From positions 744,001 to 808,000 of the forward strand of contig CAVRNQ010000007.1 of the NCBI GenBank assembly GCA_963722555.1: a stretch of 64,000 nt of DNA. Reading direction: 5' to 3'. Shown here one piece after another: positions 1 through 9,107 of this stretch (position 1 is its first letter; every line of letters starts with the position of its first letter). The position numbers and the translations under genes were made by a program. The DNA comes from Bog-366 sp963722555 (GTDB lineage Bacteria > Acidobacteriota > Terriglobia > UBA7540). The notes beneath the pieces are model-generated. The model did not search any database. It saw only the letters and a list, made by a program, of their open reading frames with translations, and was not told the origin of the DNA.

Positions 1-42
1 TTGGTCGAGCCTGTTGCCGCGTGTAGTGCGGCTTGGCAATGA
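1..42 (+). CDS. 3' end of an upstream gene, probably NuoE/HydC-like (partial)
   Basis: Frame 1 is open from the first base and ends with TGA at 40-42, giving the C-terminal residues LVEPVAACSAAWQ. It stops 9 bases before the NuoF-like gene, which suggests the same operon. A NuoE/HydC thioredoxin-like [2Fe-2S] subunit normally precedes a NuoF-type subunit, so this is the most likely identity. The fragment is too short to prove it. Confidence 0.4.
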   Translation: MVEPVAACSAAWQ

Positions 43-51
43 GAGACAGAC

Positions 52-1929
52 ATGCAGAGACTCGGATCGCGTGAGGATTTCGCGGCACTCCAGAATAGGA
101 TTATCGCTGACCGGGACACGCGGATCCCTGTCATCGTTATCCCTGCCGGAACCTGCGGGCAGGCTAGTGGCGCCAATGACTTGATCCGCATCGCAAAGCG
201 TGAAGTTCTGGGCAACGGACTTGCGGGGAAGGTCCGGATACGGATCACCGGCTGCCACGGCTTCTGCCAGGCTGAGCCCAGCGTGCTCATTGAGCCGGAG
301 GGCACCTTCTACCCGCGGCTCGGAATTAAACAGATGACCCGAGTCGTCCAGGCGGTGGTCGAGGGGCGGGTCGTCGAAGACCTTCTTTGGCGAGATCGCA
401 AGACATACGAGAGGTTACAGAGACAGAGCGATATTCCCTTCTTCCGAGGCCAGCGGCGCACCATTCTTGCGCGCAACGAGAAGATCGATCCGATCCGAAT
501 CTACGACTACATCGAAAACGGTGGGTTTTCGGCACTGGTGAAAGTCCTCGCGGAGGGGAATCCGCAGTGGGTGGTGGATGAGGTGAAAGCATCCGGTCTG
601 CGCGGCCGCGGCGGTGCCGGTTTTCCCACCGGTGCCAAGTGGGAGATGCTGGCGAATGCGCGGAATGGTCAGGGCAAGTTTCTCGTCTGCAACGCGGACG
701 AAGGTGATCCGGGCGCGTACATGGATCGCAGCGTTCTGGAAGGAAATCCGCAAAGCATCATCGAAGGAATGCTAATCGGCGCTTACGGCACCGGCGCTAC
801 GCAAGGAATCATTTATGTTCGGACCGAGTATCCGCTAGCGATTAAACATCTGGTCATCGCGCTCCGGCAGGCGCGCGGACTGGGGTTCTTAGGCGAGAAC
901 ATACTGGGCTCCGGCTTTTCGTTTGACATCCAAATCGTGAAAGGCGCGGGAGCCTTTGTGTGCGGCGAGGAGACGGCGCTTATCCGATCGGTGCAAGGCG
1001 AACGAGGCGAACCTCGCCAACGGCCTCCCTATCCTATCGAAAAAGGAATCAGCGGAAGACCCACGGCCATCAACAACGTCGAGACCTGGGCGAACATTCC
1101 GATCATTGTCAACGAAGGTGCTGCGGGGTTCTCGAAGGTTGGCTCGCCTCAGAACACCGGCACAAAAATCTTCAGCCTGGTCGGCAAGGTGAGGAACACC
1201 GGGTTGGTCGAAGTGCCCATGGGCATCACCATCGGGGAGATCGTACACGGGGCGGGCGGCGGACCCTCCGGAAGGGCGGAGATCAAAGCCGTGCAGACGG
1301 GCGGACCGAGCGGGGGGTGCCTTCCAGCCTCAATGTTCGACCTGCCCATCAACTACGAAAGCCTGACCGCGGCGGGCTCAATCATGGGGTCGGGCGGCAT
1401 GATCGTGATGGACGAGAACACCTGCATGGTGGATGTCGCCAAATACTTCATGAAATTCCTGAAGGACGAATCCTGCGGCAAGTGCTTCATCTGCCGCAAG
1501 GGTACGCAGAGAATGTGGGAGATCCTGGATGACGTCACCACCGGGAAGGGCACAGTCGAGCAACTTGATCTCCTGGAAGAGTTGGCCTTGGTAGTGAAGG
1601 ATGCATCGATGTGCGGACTGGGTCAGACCGCGTCTAATCCTGTCCTGAGCACGCTACGGTACTTTCGCGACGAGTACCTTACGCATATCGAGCGCAAGTT
1701 CTGCCCGGCCACGGTTTGCCGGGACCTATTCACCTATCGCGTGATCGCGGAAAAGTGCACGGGCTGCGGGTTGTGCGTAAAGGTTTGTCCGACGGGCGCC
1801 ATTACAGGGCCAAGGAAGGAAGTGCATAACCTGAAGCAGTCCAAATGCATCAAGTGCCGGGCCTGCTTTGAGATCTGTAAATTTGACGCAATCGCTGGAG
1901 ACGCGATCATCGCCGTGCCACCGAGGTGA
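52..1929 (+). CDS. NuoF/HydB-like NAD(P)H-binding FMN flavoprotein subunit
   Basis: The 625-residue product has the layout of HydB/NuoF flavoprotein subunits of bifurcating hydrogenases and related soluble oxidoreductases. An N-terminal thioredoxin-like [2Fe-2S] domain has Cys35, Cys68 and Cys72. The FMN/NAD(H) core follows, with GLRGRGGAGFPTGAKW near residue 185 and CNADEGDPGAYMDR after it. The [4Fe-4S] site ESCGKCFICRKG is near residue 475, and two ferredoxin-type clusters (CTGCGLCVKVC and CIKCRACFEIC) lie at the C-terminus. Respiratory NuoF lacks the N-terminal and C-terminal extensions, so this is the HydB type. The expected role is NADH oxidation and electron delivery to the iron-sulfur subunit encoded next. 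The stop codon is 20 bases before the chosen start of that gene. No hydrogenase H-cluster gene follows; a glutamate-synthase-type flavoprotein takes that place. Confidence 0.9.
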   Translation: MQRLGSREDFAALQNRIIADRDTRIPVIVIPAGTCGQASGANDLIRIAKREVLGNGLAGKVRIRITGCHGFCQAEPSVLIEPEGTFYPRLGIKQMTRVVQAVVEGRVVEDLLWRDRKTYERLQRQSDIPFFRGQRRTILARNEKIDPIRIYDYIENGGFSALVKVLAEGNPQWVVDEVKASGLRGRGGAGFPTGAKWEMLANARNGQGKFLVCNADEGDPGAYMDRSVLEGNPQSIIEGMLIGAYGTGATQGIIYVRTEYPLAIKHLVIALRQARGLGFLGENILGSGFSFDIQIVKGAGAFVCGEETALIRSVQGERGEPRQRPPYPIEKGISGRPTAINNVETWANIPIIVNEGAAGFSKVGSPQNTGTKIFSLVGKVRNTGLVEVPMGITIGEIVHGAGGGPSGRAEIKAVQTGGPSGGCLPASMFDLPINYESLTAAGSIMGSGGMIVMDENTCMVDVAKYFMKFLKDESCGKCFICRKGTQRMWEILDDVTTGKGTVEQLDLLEELALVVKDASMCGLGQTASNPVLSTLRYFRDEYLTHIERKFCPATVCRDLFTYRVIAEKCTGCGLCVKVCPTGAITGPRKEVHNLKQSKCIKCRACFEICKFDAIAGDAIIAVPPR

Positions 1930-1949
1930 GCGGTCGTGAAGGGGAACCC

Positions 1950-2627
1950 ATGATCACCCTGACCATGAACGGACTGCCGGTGACGGTCGAGGAAGGCACG
2001 ACGCTGCTCGAGGCGGCCCGCTTCCTCGGTTTCCCCATTCCGACGCTGTGCCATCTCGAGGGACTGTCGCCGTACGGAGCCTGCCGCCTCTGCATAGTCG
2101 AGATTGGCCAGGGGACAAAGGCGAAGCTGGTCACCTCCTGCACCTACCCGGTCGAGGAGGGGCTCACGGTCCGGACGGCCTCCACCCGCGTGATCCGGGC
2201 ACGCAAGATGATTCTGGAACTGCTGCTGGCGTCCTGCCCGCAATCGAAGATCATTCAGGATTTGGCTTCGGCCCACGAGGTGCGCAAGCAGCGCTTCCGC
2301 CAGGAGTACGACGATTGCATCCTGTGCGGTTTGTGCGTACGGATGTGCGAAGAGCAGATGATGGCCAAAGCCATCGGCTTCCGCGGGCGCGGCGAGAGGC
2401 GGAGTGTTGGCACGCCCTTCGACGTACCTTCCGAAGCGTGCCGGCTGTGCGGCGCCTGCATGTACGTTTGCCCGGCCTGCCAGCTCCGCTGCACCTACAA
2501 CGAACCGGAAAAGGCGATTTGCGGTAGTTGCGCAAACTTGAGCCCTCCGTGTCTCGAGAAAATGGTGTTCGATGACATGATGTGTTACATGGCACCGTGC
2601 GTAGCGTGCGAGATCCGAAAGGATTAA
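1950..2627 (+). CDS. NuoG/HoxU-like iron-sulfur ferredoxin subunit
   Basis: This 225-residue protein begins with a plant-type [2Fe-2S] domain like the N-terminus of NuoG, HoxU and HydA (CHLEGLSPYGACRLC and a later Cys). Two ferredoxin-like cluster motifs follow, CILCGLCVRMC and CRLCGACMYVCPACQLRC. The tail is unusually cysteine-rich (CGSC, PPC, MMC, APCVAC), which could bind a further cluster. The His-Cys cluster found between these parts in classical NuoG is not evident. I chose ATG 1950 because it follows GAAGGGGAA at a good distance; a GTG at 1926 overlapping the upstream stop is also open. It probably passes electrons between the flavoprotein before it and the FMN protein after it. Confidence 0.85.
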   Translation: MITLTMNGLPVTVEEGTTLLEAARFLGFPIPTLCHLEGLSPYGACRLCIVEIGQGTKAKLVTSCTYPVEEGLTVRTASTRVIRARKMILELLLASCPQSKIIQDLASAHEVRKQRFRQEYDDCILCGLCVRMCEEQMMAKAIGFRGRGERRSVGTPFDVPSEACRLCGACMYVCPACQLRCTYNEPEKAICGSCANLSPPCLEKMVFDDMMCYMAPCVACEIRKD

Positions 2628-2711
2628 GCCGTGTACACCTGGCCCAGCGACAGAGTTATCGCTTGGGAAGGGCAGCGAAGTTCCGGAGAGTAATTTAAGG
2701 GAGGCACTACA

Positions 2712-4316
2712 ATGTCGTTTTCAAGAGTTAATTCCTCGGCTGCAACTCTCACCAAGAACCGGACGGAAGGCTCGGTTGTCCCCGCGTCCGGTATGTGCGT
2801 GACGTGCGTGGACGGCTGCGTCGGGATGTGTGAGATCGGCAAGTCGGCCTATCGCGGCCACGAGGTGATCTATCCACAACCGTTCGGCGTGATCACTACG
2901 GCGGGCGAAAAAGCCTACCCGGTGGATTACTCTCATTTCAACATCATGGGTACTGCCGCCGGCGCACACGGGATCGACGCCGACAGCGACAAGGCCATTT
3001 TCCCCGCCGTCAAGCTGGAAGTGGAATTCGGTCATGACCACAAGCTGAAGTTCCGTTACCCGTGGATCATTCCTGGCCTGGGGTCGACCAACATCGCCAA
3101 GAACAACTGGGAAGGGCTGGCGATCGGGTCAGCGCTGGCCGGCACTGGCCTGACGATTGGAGAGAATGTGGCCGGTATGGATCCCGAGGCGGTCATCAGG
3201 AATGGCCGGGTAGTGGACACGGCGGACTTGAAGCGGCGCGTGCATCTTTACAAGAGCTACCAGAGTGGTGGCTATGGCGCCATCATTGTCCAGGCGAACA
3301 TCGAAGACACCCGCCTGGGCGTGCAAGAGTACGCGATCGAGAAGCTCGGGGTGGAGTGCGTCGAACTGAAATGGGGGCAAGGGGCGAAGAATATTGGCGG
3401 CGAAGTGAAGATTAGCTCGCTCGCCAAGGCCCAGATGCTCCACGAGCGCGGGTACATCGTGCTTCCCGATCCGACGGATGCGGTCGTCATCCGTGCGTTT
3501 CAGCATGGCGCGTTCAAAGAGTTCGAGCGACATTCGCGCGTCGGCATGGTCACGGAAGAATCCTTTGCACGGCGAGTGGAGGAGTTGCGGGCGGCTGGCG
3601 CCAAGCACGTTTTCCTCAAGACGGGCGCGTACCGTCCCGCTGACTTGGCGCGCGCCATATCCTTTGCTTCAAAGTACAAACTGGACCTTCTCACCGTGGA
3701 TGGAGCGGGCGGCGGCACAGGCATGAGTCCATGGCGAATGATGAACGAGTGGGGCGTTCCGCCGGTGGAACTCCACTCGCTGTTGTATGAATACGCCAAG
3801 CGGCTCGCGGAGCAAAAGCAGTACGTGCCGGCGCTGGCAGTGGCAGGTGGGTTCACCTTCGAAGATCAGATCTTCAAAGGGCTGGCGCTAGGCGCCCCAT
3901 TTGTGAAGCTGGTCGGTATGGCGCGTTCCCCGATTGCCGCGGCCATGGTCGGAAAGACGATTGGGAGGGCGATCGAAGAGGGACAATTGCCGGTTTACAT
4001 CGAGCGCTTCGGCCGATCACGAGACGAGATTTTCGTCACCGCGACTGCGCTGCGCCAGCAACTGGGCGATGAAGCCTTCGAGACATTACCGCCTGGTGCA
4101 CTTGGTCTGTATACCTATTACGAACGGCTTGCCCAGGGTCTGCGCCAGTTCCTGGCCGGCAGCCGGAAGTTTTGCGTTGAGCACATTAGCCGGGACGATC
4201 TCGCGTCTCTCACCCGTGAAGCGGCGGAGATCAGTGGAATTCCGAATGTGATGGACGTGGACAAGGCGGAGGTGGACGAGATTCTGCACGCGTCGCAGTG
4301 TGTATCAACTTTGTGA
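2712..4316 (+). CDS. FMN-binding glutamate-synthase-domain oxidoreductase
   Basis: The 534-residue protein matches the FMN-binding alpha/beta-barrel (GltB central domain) seen in archaeal-type and stand-alone glutamate-synthase-like proteins. Recognisable blocks are the PWIIPGLGSTNIAKNNWEG region, LKWGQGAKNIGGEVK, LLTVDGAGGGTGMSPWRMM and a late VAGGF/KLVGMARSP phosphate-binding region. The amino-terminal glutaminase domain of true GltB is absent. The N-terminus has a Cys29-x2-Cys32-x3-Cys36-x3-Cys40 motif that could hold an iron-sulfur cluster. A strong Shine-Dalgarno (GGGAGG) precedes ATG 2712. Co-transcription with NuoF- and NuoG-like subunits suggests it is the catalytic or electron-accepting subunit of an NADH/ferredoxin-linked complex. 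The substrate is not known from sequence; glutamate synthase activity is possible but unproven. Confidence 0.85.
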   Translation: MSFSRVNSSAATLTKNRTEGSVVPASGMCVTCVDGCVGMCEIGKSAYRGHEVIYPQPFGVITTAGEKAYPVDYSHFNIMGTAAGAHGIDADSDKAIFPAVKLEVEFGHDHKLKFRYPWIIPGLGSTNIAKNNWEGLAIGSALAGTGLTIGENVAGMDPEAVIRNGRVVDTADLKRRVHLYKSYQSGGYGAIIVQANIEDTRLGVQEYAIEKLGVECVELKWGQGAKNIGGEVKISSLAKAQMLHERGYIVLPDPTDAVVIRAFQHGAFKEFERHSRVGMVTEESFARRVEELRAAGAKHVFLKTGAYRPADLARAISFASKYKLDLLTVDGAGGGTGMSPWRMMNEWGVPPVELHSLLYEYAKRLAEQKQYVPALAVAGGFTFEDQIFKGLALGAPFVKLVGMARSPIAAAMVGKTIGRAIEEGQLPVYIERFGRSRDEIFVTATALRQQLGDEAFETLPPGALGLYTYYERLAQGLRQFLAGSRKFCVEHISRDDLASLTREAAEISGIPNVMDVDKAEVDEILHASQCVSTL

Positions 4317-5521
4317 CTGCCCGGAGGGAAGGCCAATTTCGAGGCTCATCTTTGAAGAAACTCGCTTGCTGCGGGGGCTGAGTGGATTGGCAATGCGGCC
4401 CTGATATGAAGCTACCCATGAATGTTGAGGAGAGCCTTTCCCACAAAGTATCAGGGTTGCAGTTGCAGGAAGGCGTTTGGAGAGTTTTGGGCGGGAGTGC
4501 CGTCGGCTCCACTTGCCCGCCTTGCCGGAACAACTGGCCACCTGGCCTCGTTGGCTATCGGCCCGTCACCCGCTGGACCGTCTCTGGACATATCGTCGCC
4601 TACTCGGAAACAATCCCAGTGCGTTGTAGCTCCTCATCTATCATTGGTGGTCACTTGGTCGTATCGTCGCTAGCCTTGATCGGAAATGCCTCGGCCCGAG
4701 CGAGTGGCCTTTGGGGTAGGCAGGACGGTGACGGGCCGAGGCATTTCCGATCAAGGCTAGCGACTTCCCAGGCCGAATCCTGAGCTGGGACCGCAACTGT
4801 CCCGCCAGCAGCGACTTGCGACCAATCGAGCGAAGCAGCGAAGTTCCGCCGGGTCGGGGTTACGGTACCGCGAATCTCGGCTGAACCGATGCGGCTCGCA
4901 CTGCGTATCGGCAACGTGGAAGAACCATTTCTCCAGTCAGCCGACCTTTACAGTGACCCAAGCAATGGTAACTTCCCACATGGGGACTTGAACGAAGCCG
5001 CCCGTGCGGCGGACGCTACGCGTGCTCGCAATGAATCGGCACCGGATACTCGAAGCCCACGTGTTGCCGGAAGCTGAGGCTCGGGGTCCGAGCACTGCGG
5101 CCTCCGACACCTGCAACATCCGGACTGTTGAAGTACCGCCAATCTTGCGGTAGGATGGCGGTTGTGAGCGGAGAACGTGCCCAGAAATCGATGAATTTCG
5201 ATCACACCCTCGCTCTGTAAGTCCTCTTCTTTTCAATAACTTCCAGACCAAACTCGATTCAAAACCCATAGGCCACAGCGTACGTGTCGCGGCTTCCTTC
5301 AAACGGCTGTATCGAAAGCGTGCCGATTGGACCCTCGCGCTGCCCGATCGCTTTTTCACCGGCGCGCTTCCGATACAGCACTAACGTTTCTGGACAGCCG
5401 GACGCAATGATGAGGGAGCCAGTCAGCACTCGCTGGGAAAGGTCGCGAATAACGCACCAGGGCTGAGGTTCGGCGGCATTCTTAGCGGCAACGGTCAAGG
5501 AGGCCGTCGCCGATGTCATAA
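4317..5521. other. Gene-poor region with decayed mobile DNA
   Basis: No convincing intact gene is present. The stretch holds the long inverted repeat at 4666-4764 and leads into the broken recombinase at about 5522. A leftward frame at about 5259-5560 reads plausibly as the tail of a protein (ending DTYAVAYGF) but has no start of its own and no recognised family. Confidence 0.5.
4666..4764. repeat. Perfect 33-bp inverted repeat with 33-base spacer
   Basis: The arm at 4666-4698 is the exact reverse complement of the arm at 4732-4764, and the spacer between them is also 33 bases. The arms begin GTCGCTAGCCTTGATCGG. The run of T expected after a rho-independent terminator is missing. It could be the inverted ends of a small non-autonomous element, or a cruciform or hairpin-forming site. 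It lies 350 bases after the glutamate-synthase-like gene. Confidence 0.9.
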
Positions 5522-5935
5522 TCTCGAAAGAAGAGGAAATCACCGAAGCGGGTTCTGGCGCTGCCTGATCTTGAACAGTCAAAATCGACGGTCCTAAATA
5601 GCCTAACATCCAAGAGTGGCCAACGAACGTGCGATCTGCCATCGACGACTTCGTCGTGTGGTATTGCTCGGAACCACGCTTGGCTTTCAACCGCACCCTC
5701 GTGCTGCGGTACCGAATCCATCTTGAACAGAAGCAGTACGCTCCGGCGACAATCAACCTGCGCCTTGCGGCAGTCCGGCGCGTTGCGTATGAGGCCGCCG
5801 ATTCGGGCCTCCTCAGCCCGGAGTTGGCCGCGGGCATACGCCGAGCCATAGGAGTTCAGCGGCGCGGTGTCCGTGTCGGGAACTGGCTTACTGCTGAACA
5901 GAGCCTGCGACTACTTCAGAATTCAAGCCGTGATC
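5522..5935 (+). pseudogene. Tyrosine recombinase/integrase, N-terminal part only, frameshifted
   Basis: The second half (from about 5629) encodes a SAM-like core-binding domain of phage-type integrases: FVVWYCSEPRLAFNRTLV, HLEQKQYAPATINLRLAA and NWLTAEQSLRLLQ are characteristic. The preceding 100 bases in a different frame encode the normal start of the same protein (LALPDLEQSKSTVLNSL), so a frameshift lies near 5625-5632. Homology stops after about residue 100. The catalytic domain carrying the R...H-x-x-R...Y residues is missing, and the frame runs into unrelated sequence. It is therefore a dead remnant and marks past mobile DNA here. Confidence 0.75.
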
Positions 5936-5943
5936 ACCTTTCC

Positions 5944-6304
5944 CTCGCCAATATTCATTTTGCTGGAATCTCAGTAGGCACCTCACCCTTCAGGACAGAG
6001 GCTCAGCGCCGCGGCGGCGGCACAAAAAATCCCTTCGCCCCCTGCCGCTGCAGGAGCTTAACGTAGCGTCTAACGGTAACTCGCGGAATAGCAAAAGTCC
6101 GGACGATATCGGCTTGCCAAATACTGCCATGGATGATTAGCTGACTTGTAAGGAGGCGGAAACTCCGGAGGTCATCCTTTTCATGCTGGAAAATGGACAG
6201 ATCCCTTAGAAGCATGTGAGTTTGCCATCTTTCCATTGGAAAGCAATCTCGCGGGTGATATGGGTTGCGCCCTCAGGGAAGATGGGTAGTTGCAGTTGTG
6301 GCAT
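5944..6304 (-). pseudogene. Decayed transposase-like gene, N-terminal part
   Basis: Reading leftwards from ATG 6304, the protein starts MPQLQLPIFPEGATHITREI. A TAA interrupts it after KLTCF, the frame then shifts near 6180, and it continues as HEKDDLRSFRLLTSQLIIHG and the helix-turn-helix-like QADIVRTFAIPRVTVRRYVK. A TGA at 6003-6005 ends that frame. This order (a PIFPEGxTHI start, an HxxDDxxSFR block, then a helix-turn-helix beginning QAxIxRAF) is that of a multicopy transposase-like family seen in soil bacteria; the family recognition is from memory. At least three lesions make it non-functional. Confidence 0.55.
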
Positions 6305-6507
6305 GGCTCAATGTCGCCGACGACCGCAGCGCGTGCAACCTCGAAGTCGGTCATGCGGTTTTCCTTGTCTAACCAAAAACACCAGCAGAGATCAGGAGTT
6401 CTGAGCTGAGTGACAGTTATCATCCCACATCACGCAGATTCTGTGCTAGGATTTCATTCGCAGCTTCGAGCCGACGCAAAGAGAGCGTTTGATATTCGCG
6501 AACGAAG

Positions 6508-7812
6508 ATGCACCAGCCTGCCCCCTCAGCAGATCGCAAGGACACCCTGGCGGACGACGAACGGTGGCAAGTCGTCGAGCGCATCGCTGCCAGCCCAGGG
6601 TTTCAGAAATCTGCGCGCCTGCGCGAACTCTTATTGTACATCACCGAACGAACCCTCCGTGGGTGCGCAAGCCAATTAACAGAGCACGAGATCGGCCATG
6701 CGGTCTTCGGTAAACCCGCTGACTACACCCCGTTGGAAGACAGTTCGGTCCGGGTGCATGCCCGGCAGTTGAGACTCCACCTGCATGAGTATTTTGATTC
6801 GGTCGGTCGCTCCGAACCACTGGTCGTGGAGATCCCCAAGGGAAGCTTCGTCCCGGTATTCAGGAGCGCCACTGCCGGCACGACGGCGCCCAGCACGCCC
6901 CGAAAGGGGATTCGCTCACTACGTTCCGCCGCCGGCGGTATCATCCCCTGGATCCTCTGCGCGATTCTTGCCACGGCGTGCGCCTATTTGGGGAGAAAGG
7001 TCCTCGTTTCCCGGAACACCGTCGCTTCACAAGCTTCTGTTTACCCTCCTTGGCCGCTCTCAGAGGTTTTCGATCCCGAACATCGCACGCACTTCGTCGT
7101 CGCGGATGTGAACTATGGCATGATGCGCATTATTGCTCATAAGCCGGGTTCGCTGGAGAGTTACCTTAAGCCGGATTTCCCGCGAAGCTTCATGCCAGCC
7201 CGTGTTGGCAACCAAGAAGCCCCGATCATGAATTACATATCCGATTCCGCACTGACCTCTTATGCAGATGTGTCTGTGCTTATTTCCCTCACCAATCTCG
7301 CCGGCGATTGTCGGGACAGGGTGTCCGTTCGTTTCGCCCGAGACATCCGGTTGAGGGATCTGGACGAGGGGAATTACATCTTCCTGGGAAGTCCGGGTTC
7401 CAATCCTTGGGTACAGTTGTTTCAGAGTCGGCTCAACTTCCAGGAGGCCGAAGGGCTGGTAGGAGCCGGACCAAAGGAATTCGTGAACAAGGACCCGCAC
7501 CCCGGTGAGCAGAAGGCTTATGTTGGCCTTCGATTTACGGGCACGACCGGGGAAGATTACGCCGATATCGCTCTCCTGCCGAACCCTGCATACGGGACCA
7601 CCATCCTGATCCTGCAAGGGCTGCAACAGGAAGGGACAGAAGCCGCTGGGCGCTTCTTGGCCGACCCCAACCAGCGCCGCGCACTCCGCGAGGCCCTCGG
7701 CATCTCCTCCGAGCCGAAAAGCAAGGTCTGGTTTGAGGCCCTCATTCACACCAAGGCTGTTGCTGGGGCGCCAAACTCCGAGGCTATGGTGGCCGCGCGG
7801 CTGATCCGGTAA
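6508..7812 (+). CDS. Membrane-anchored putative transcriptional regulator (acidobacterial type)
   Basis: The 434-residue protein has a cytoplasmic N-terminal part (about 20-118) with the layout of a DNA-binding/winged-helix module: LREL...TEHEIGHAVFG, SSVRVHARQLRLHLHEYF and VEIPKGSFVPVF. A single membrane segment follows at about 142-160 (IIPWILCAILATACAY). The C-terminal domain of about 270 residues is predicted outside the membrane and is not recognised. One-pass proteins with this N-terminal block occur in many copies in Acidobacteriota genomes, which supports the host assignment. By analogy with CadC/ToxR-like proteins it may sense an external signal and regulate transcription directly. 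The TPR genes that follow may be targets, but nothing in the sequence shows this. Confidence 0.6.
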   Translation: MHQPAPSADRKDTLADDERWQVVERIAASPGFQKSARLRELLLYITERTLRGCASQLTEHEIGHAVFGKPADYTPLEDSSVRVHARQLRLHLHEYFDSVGRSEPLVVEIPKGSFVPVFRSATAGTTAPSTPRKGIRSLRSAAGGIIPWILCAILATACAYLGRKVLVSRNTVASQASVYPPWPLSEVFDPEHRTHFVVADVNYGMMRIIAHKPGSLESYLKPDFPRSFMPARVGNQEAPIMNYISDSALTSYADVSVLISLTNLAGDCRDRVSVRFARDIRLRDLDEGNYIFLGSPGSNPWVQLFQSRLNFQEAEGLVGAGPKEFVNKDPHPGEQKAYVGLRFTGTTGEDYADIALLPNPAYGTTILILQGLQQEGTEAAGRFLADPNQRRALREALGISSEPKSKVWFEALIHTKAVAGAPNSEAMVAARLIR

Positions 7813-7943
7813 GATCGGCTATCACTCACTTTGCCCTCATCGCGGCCGCTCCCGGTTCACCAAATTCGCCGTATAATCTACTCGGCCCGTGGTCGCGCGA
7901 AACAAGTTCTGGTCCCGCCTTCCGCCAAAAGGGGGCGTACCGA

Positions 7944-9107
7944 ATGCCGAAAACAGTTCGCCTTACTCTGCCGTTGAGATGCTGCCTGCCCTTGCTGCTT
8001 GTTCTTTCGGCCGAGGGCAGACTGTCCGGGCAGTCTGCAGTCGATCCCCTCTTGGAGCATGCCCGTAACTACGAAGCGCAGCAGAACTTCGCCGCCGCCG
8101 AGGAACAGTACAAACGGGCGCTGGAAATCTCTCCAGACAATCCCGAGATTCTCAAACGGCTGGGCATCCTCTATCAAACGGAGTTGAAGTTTCAGGGATC
8201 CATCGAGTTGTTCAAAGAAGTGCTCATGGCCCAGCCGCAGTATCCGGAAGTCAATTTCTATCTTGGGGTCTCCTGGTTCGGCCTAAACGTTTCCGATGCC
8301 GCGGTGGCCAGCCTCACCCAGGAACTTGCCATGCCTCATCCTCATCCCAAGTGCCGATATTACTTGGCTCTGGCACTCGAATCGCAAGGGCGCGCGGATG
8401 AAGCCATCGCTCAATTCAACCAGCAGGTTCGGCAGTACCCCAAGGACGCCGACGCGCTCTATGAGCTGGCTCGAATCCACAAAGACCTCTCACTGCGCGC
8501 CATCCAGATGCTCCATGATCTCGATCCGGATTCCTTTCAGCTACATGCCTTGAGGGGCGAGGTCTACGCCGAGGACGAACGGTACCCCGAAGCCATCAAA
8601 GAATATCGCGCTGCTTTGGCAAAGCGCCCGAGCGCCAACGGTCTCCATCACGCCATCGGCATCGCTTTCTGGGCGCAGAACCAGCTCACCGACGCGAAAA
8701 ACGAATTCCTGCTCGCGCTCAAGGATGACCCGGCGAACGCGATGACGAATCTCTACCTGGGTGAAATCGCCCTGCGAGAAAGCAACTACCCGGACGCGCT
8801 CACCTATCTGCGTTCCGCGGAAACGGGCCTGCCGCGCATGGCGCGGGTGCATCTGCTGCTGGGCAAGTGCTACCGCAGCTTGAAGGAGCCCCGGAAGGCA
8901 ACGGACGAACTGCTGAAGGCTGCGGAACAAGCTCCCAATGACCCCGAGCCGCATTACTTGCTCGCCCAATTGTACCGGGAGGCGAATGACGCAGAATCCA
9001 GCGCGCGGGAACTGGAGCTATTCCAAAACTTGTCGAATTCCGAAACCTCCAAGAGAGATCAGGACGCACGAAAGGCGTTCCAGGATCCTCAAGGAGAAGC
9101 CCGCTGA
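7944..9107 (+). CDS. Secreted tetratricopeptide-repeat protein
   Basis: The 387-residue protein starts with a basic N-terminus and a hydrophobic stretch ending SAEGRLSGQ, a likely signal peptide. Most of the rest is TPR helices, for example YEAQQNFAAAEEQYKRALEI and repeats with the usual alanine/leucine/proline spacing (about ten units). It probably serves as a protein-interaction scaffold in the periplasm. The tail QDARKAFQDPQGEAR has no known domain. The last 19 bases overlap the end of the convergent TPR gene at 9089. Confidence 0.85.
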   Translation: MPKTVRLTLPLRCCLPLLLVLSAEGRLSGQSAVDPLLEHARNYEAQQNFAAAEEQYKRALEISPDNPEILKRLGILYQTELKFQGSIELFKEVLMAQPQYPEVNFYLGVSWFGLNVSDAAVASLTQELAMPHPHPKCRYYLALALESQGRADEAIAQFNQQVRQYPKDADALYELARIHKDLSLRAIQMLHDLDPDSFQLHALRGEVYAEDERYPEAIKEYRAALAKRPSANGLHHAIGIAFWAQNQLTDAKNEFLLALKDDPANAMTNLYLGEIALRESNYPDALTYLRSAETGLPRMARVHLLLGKCYRSLKEPRKATDELLKAAEQAPNDPEPHYLLAQLYREANDAESSARELELFQNLSNSETSKRDQDARKAFQDPQGEAR

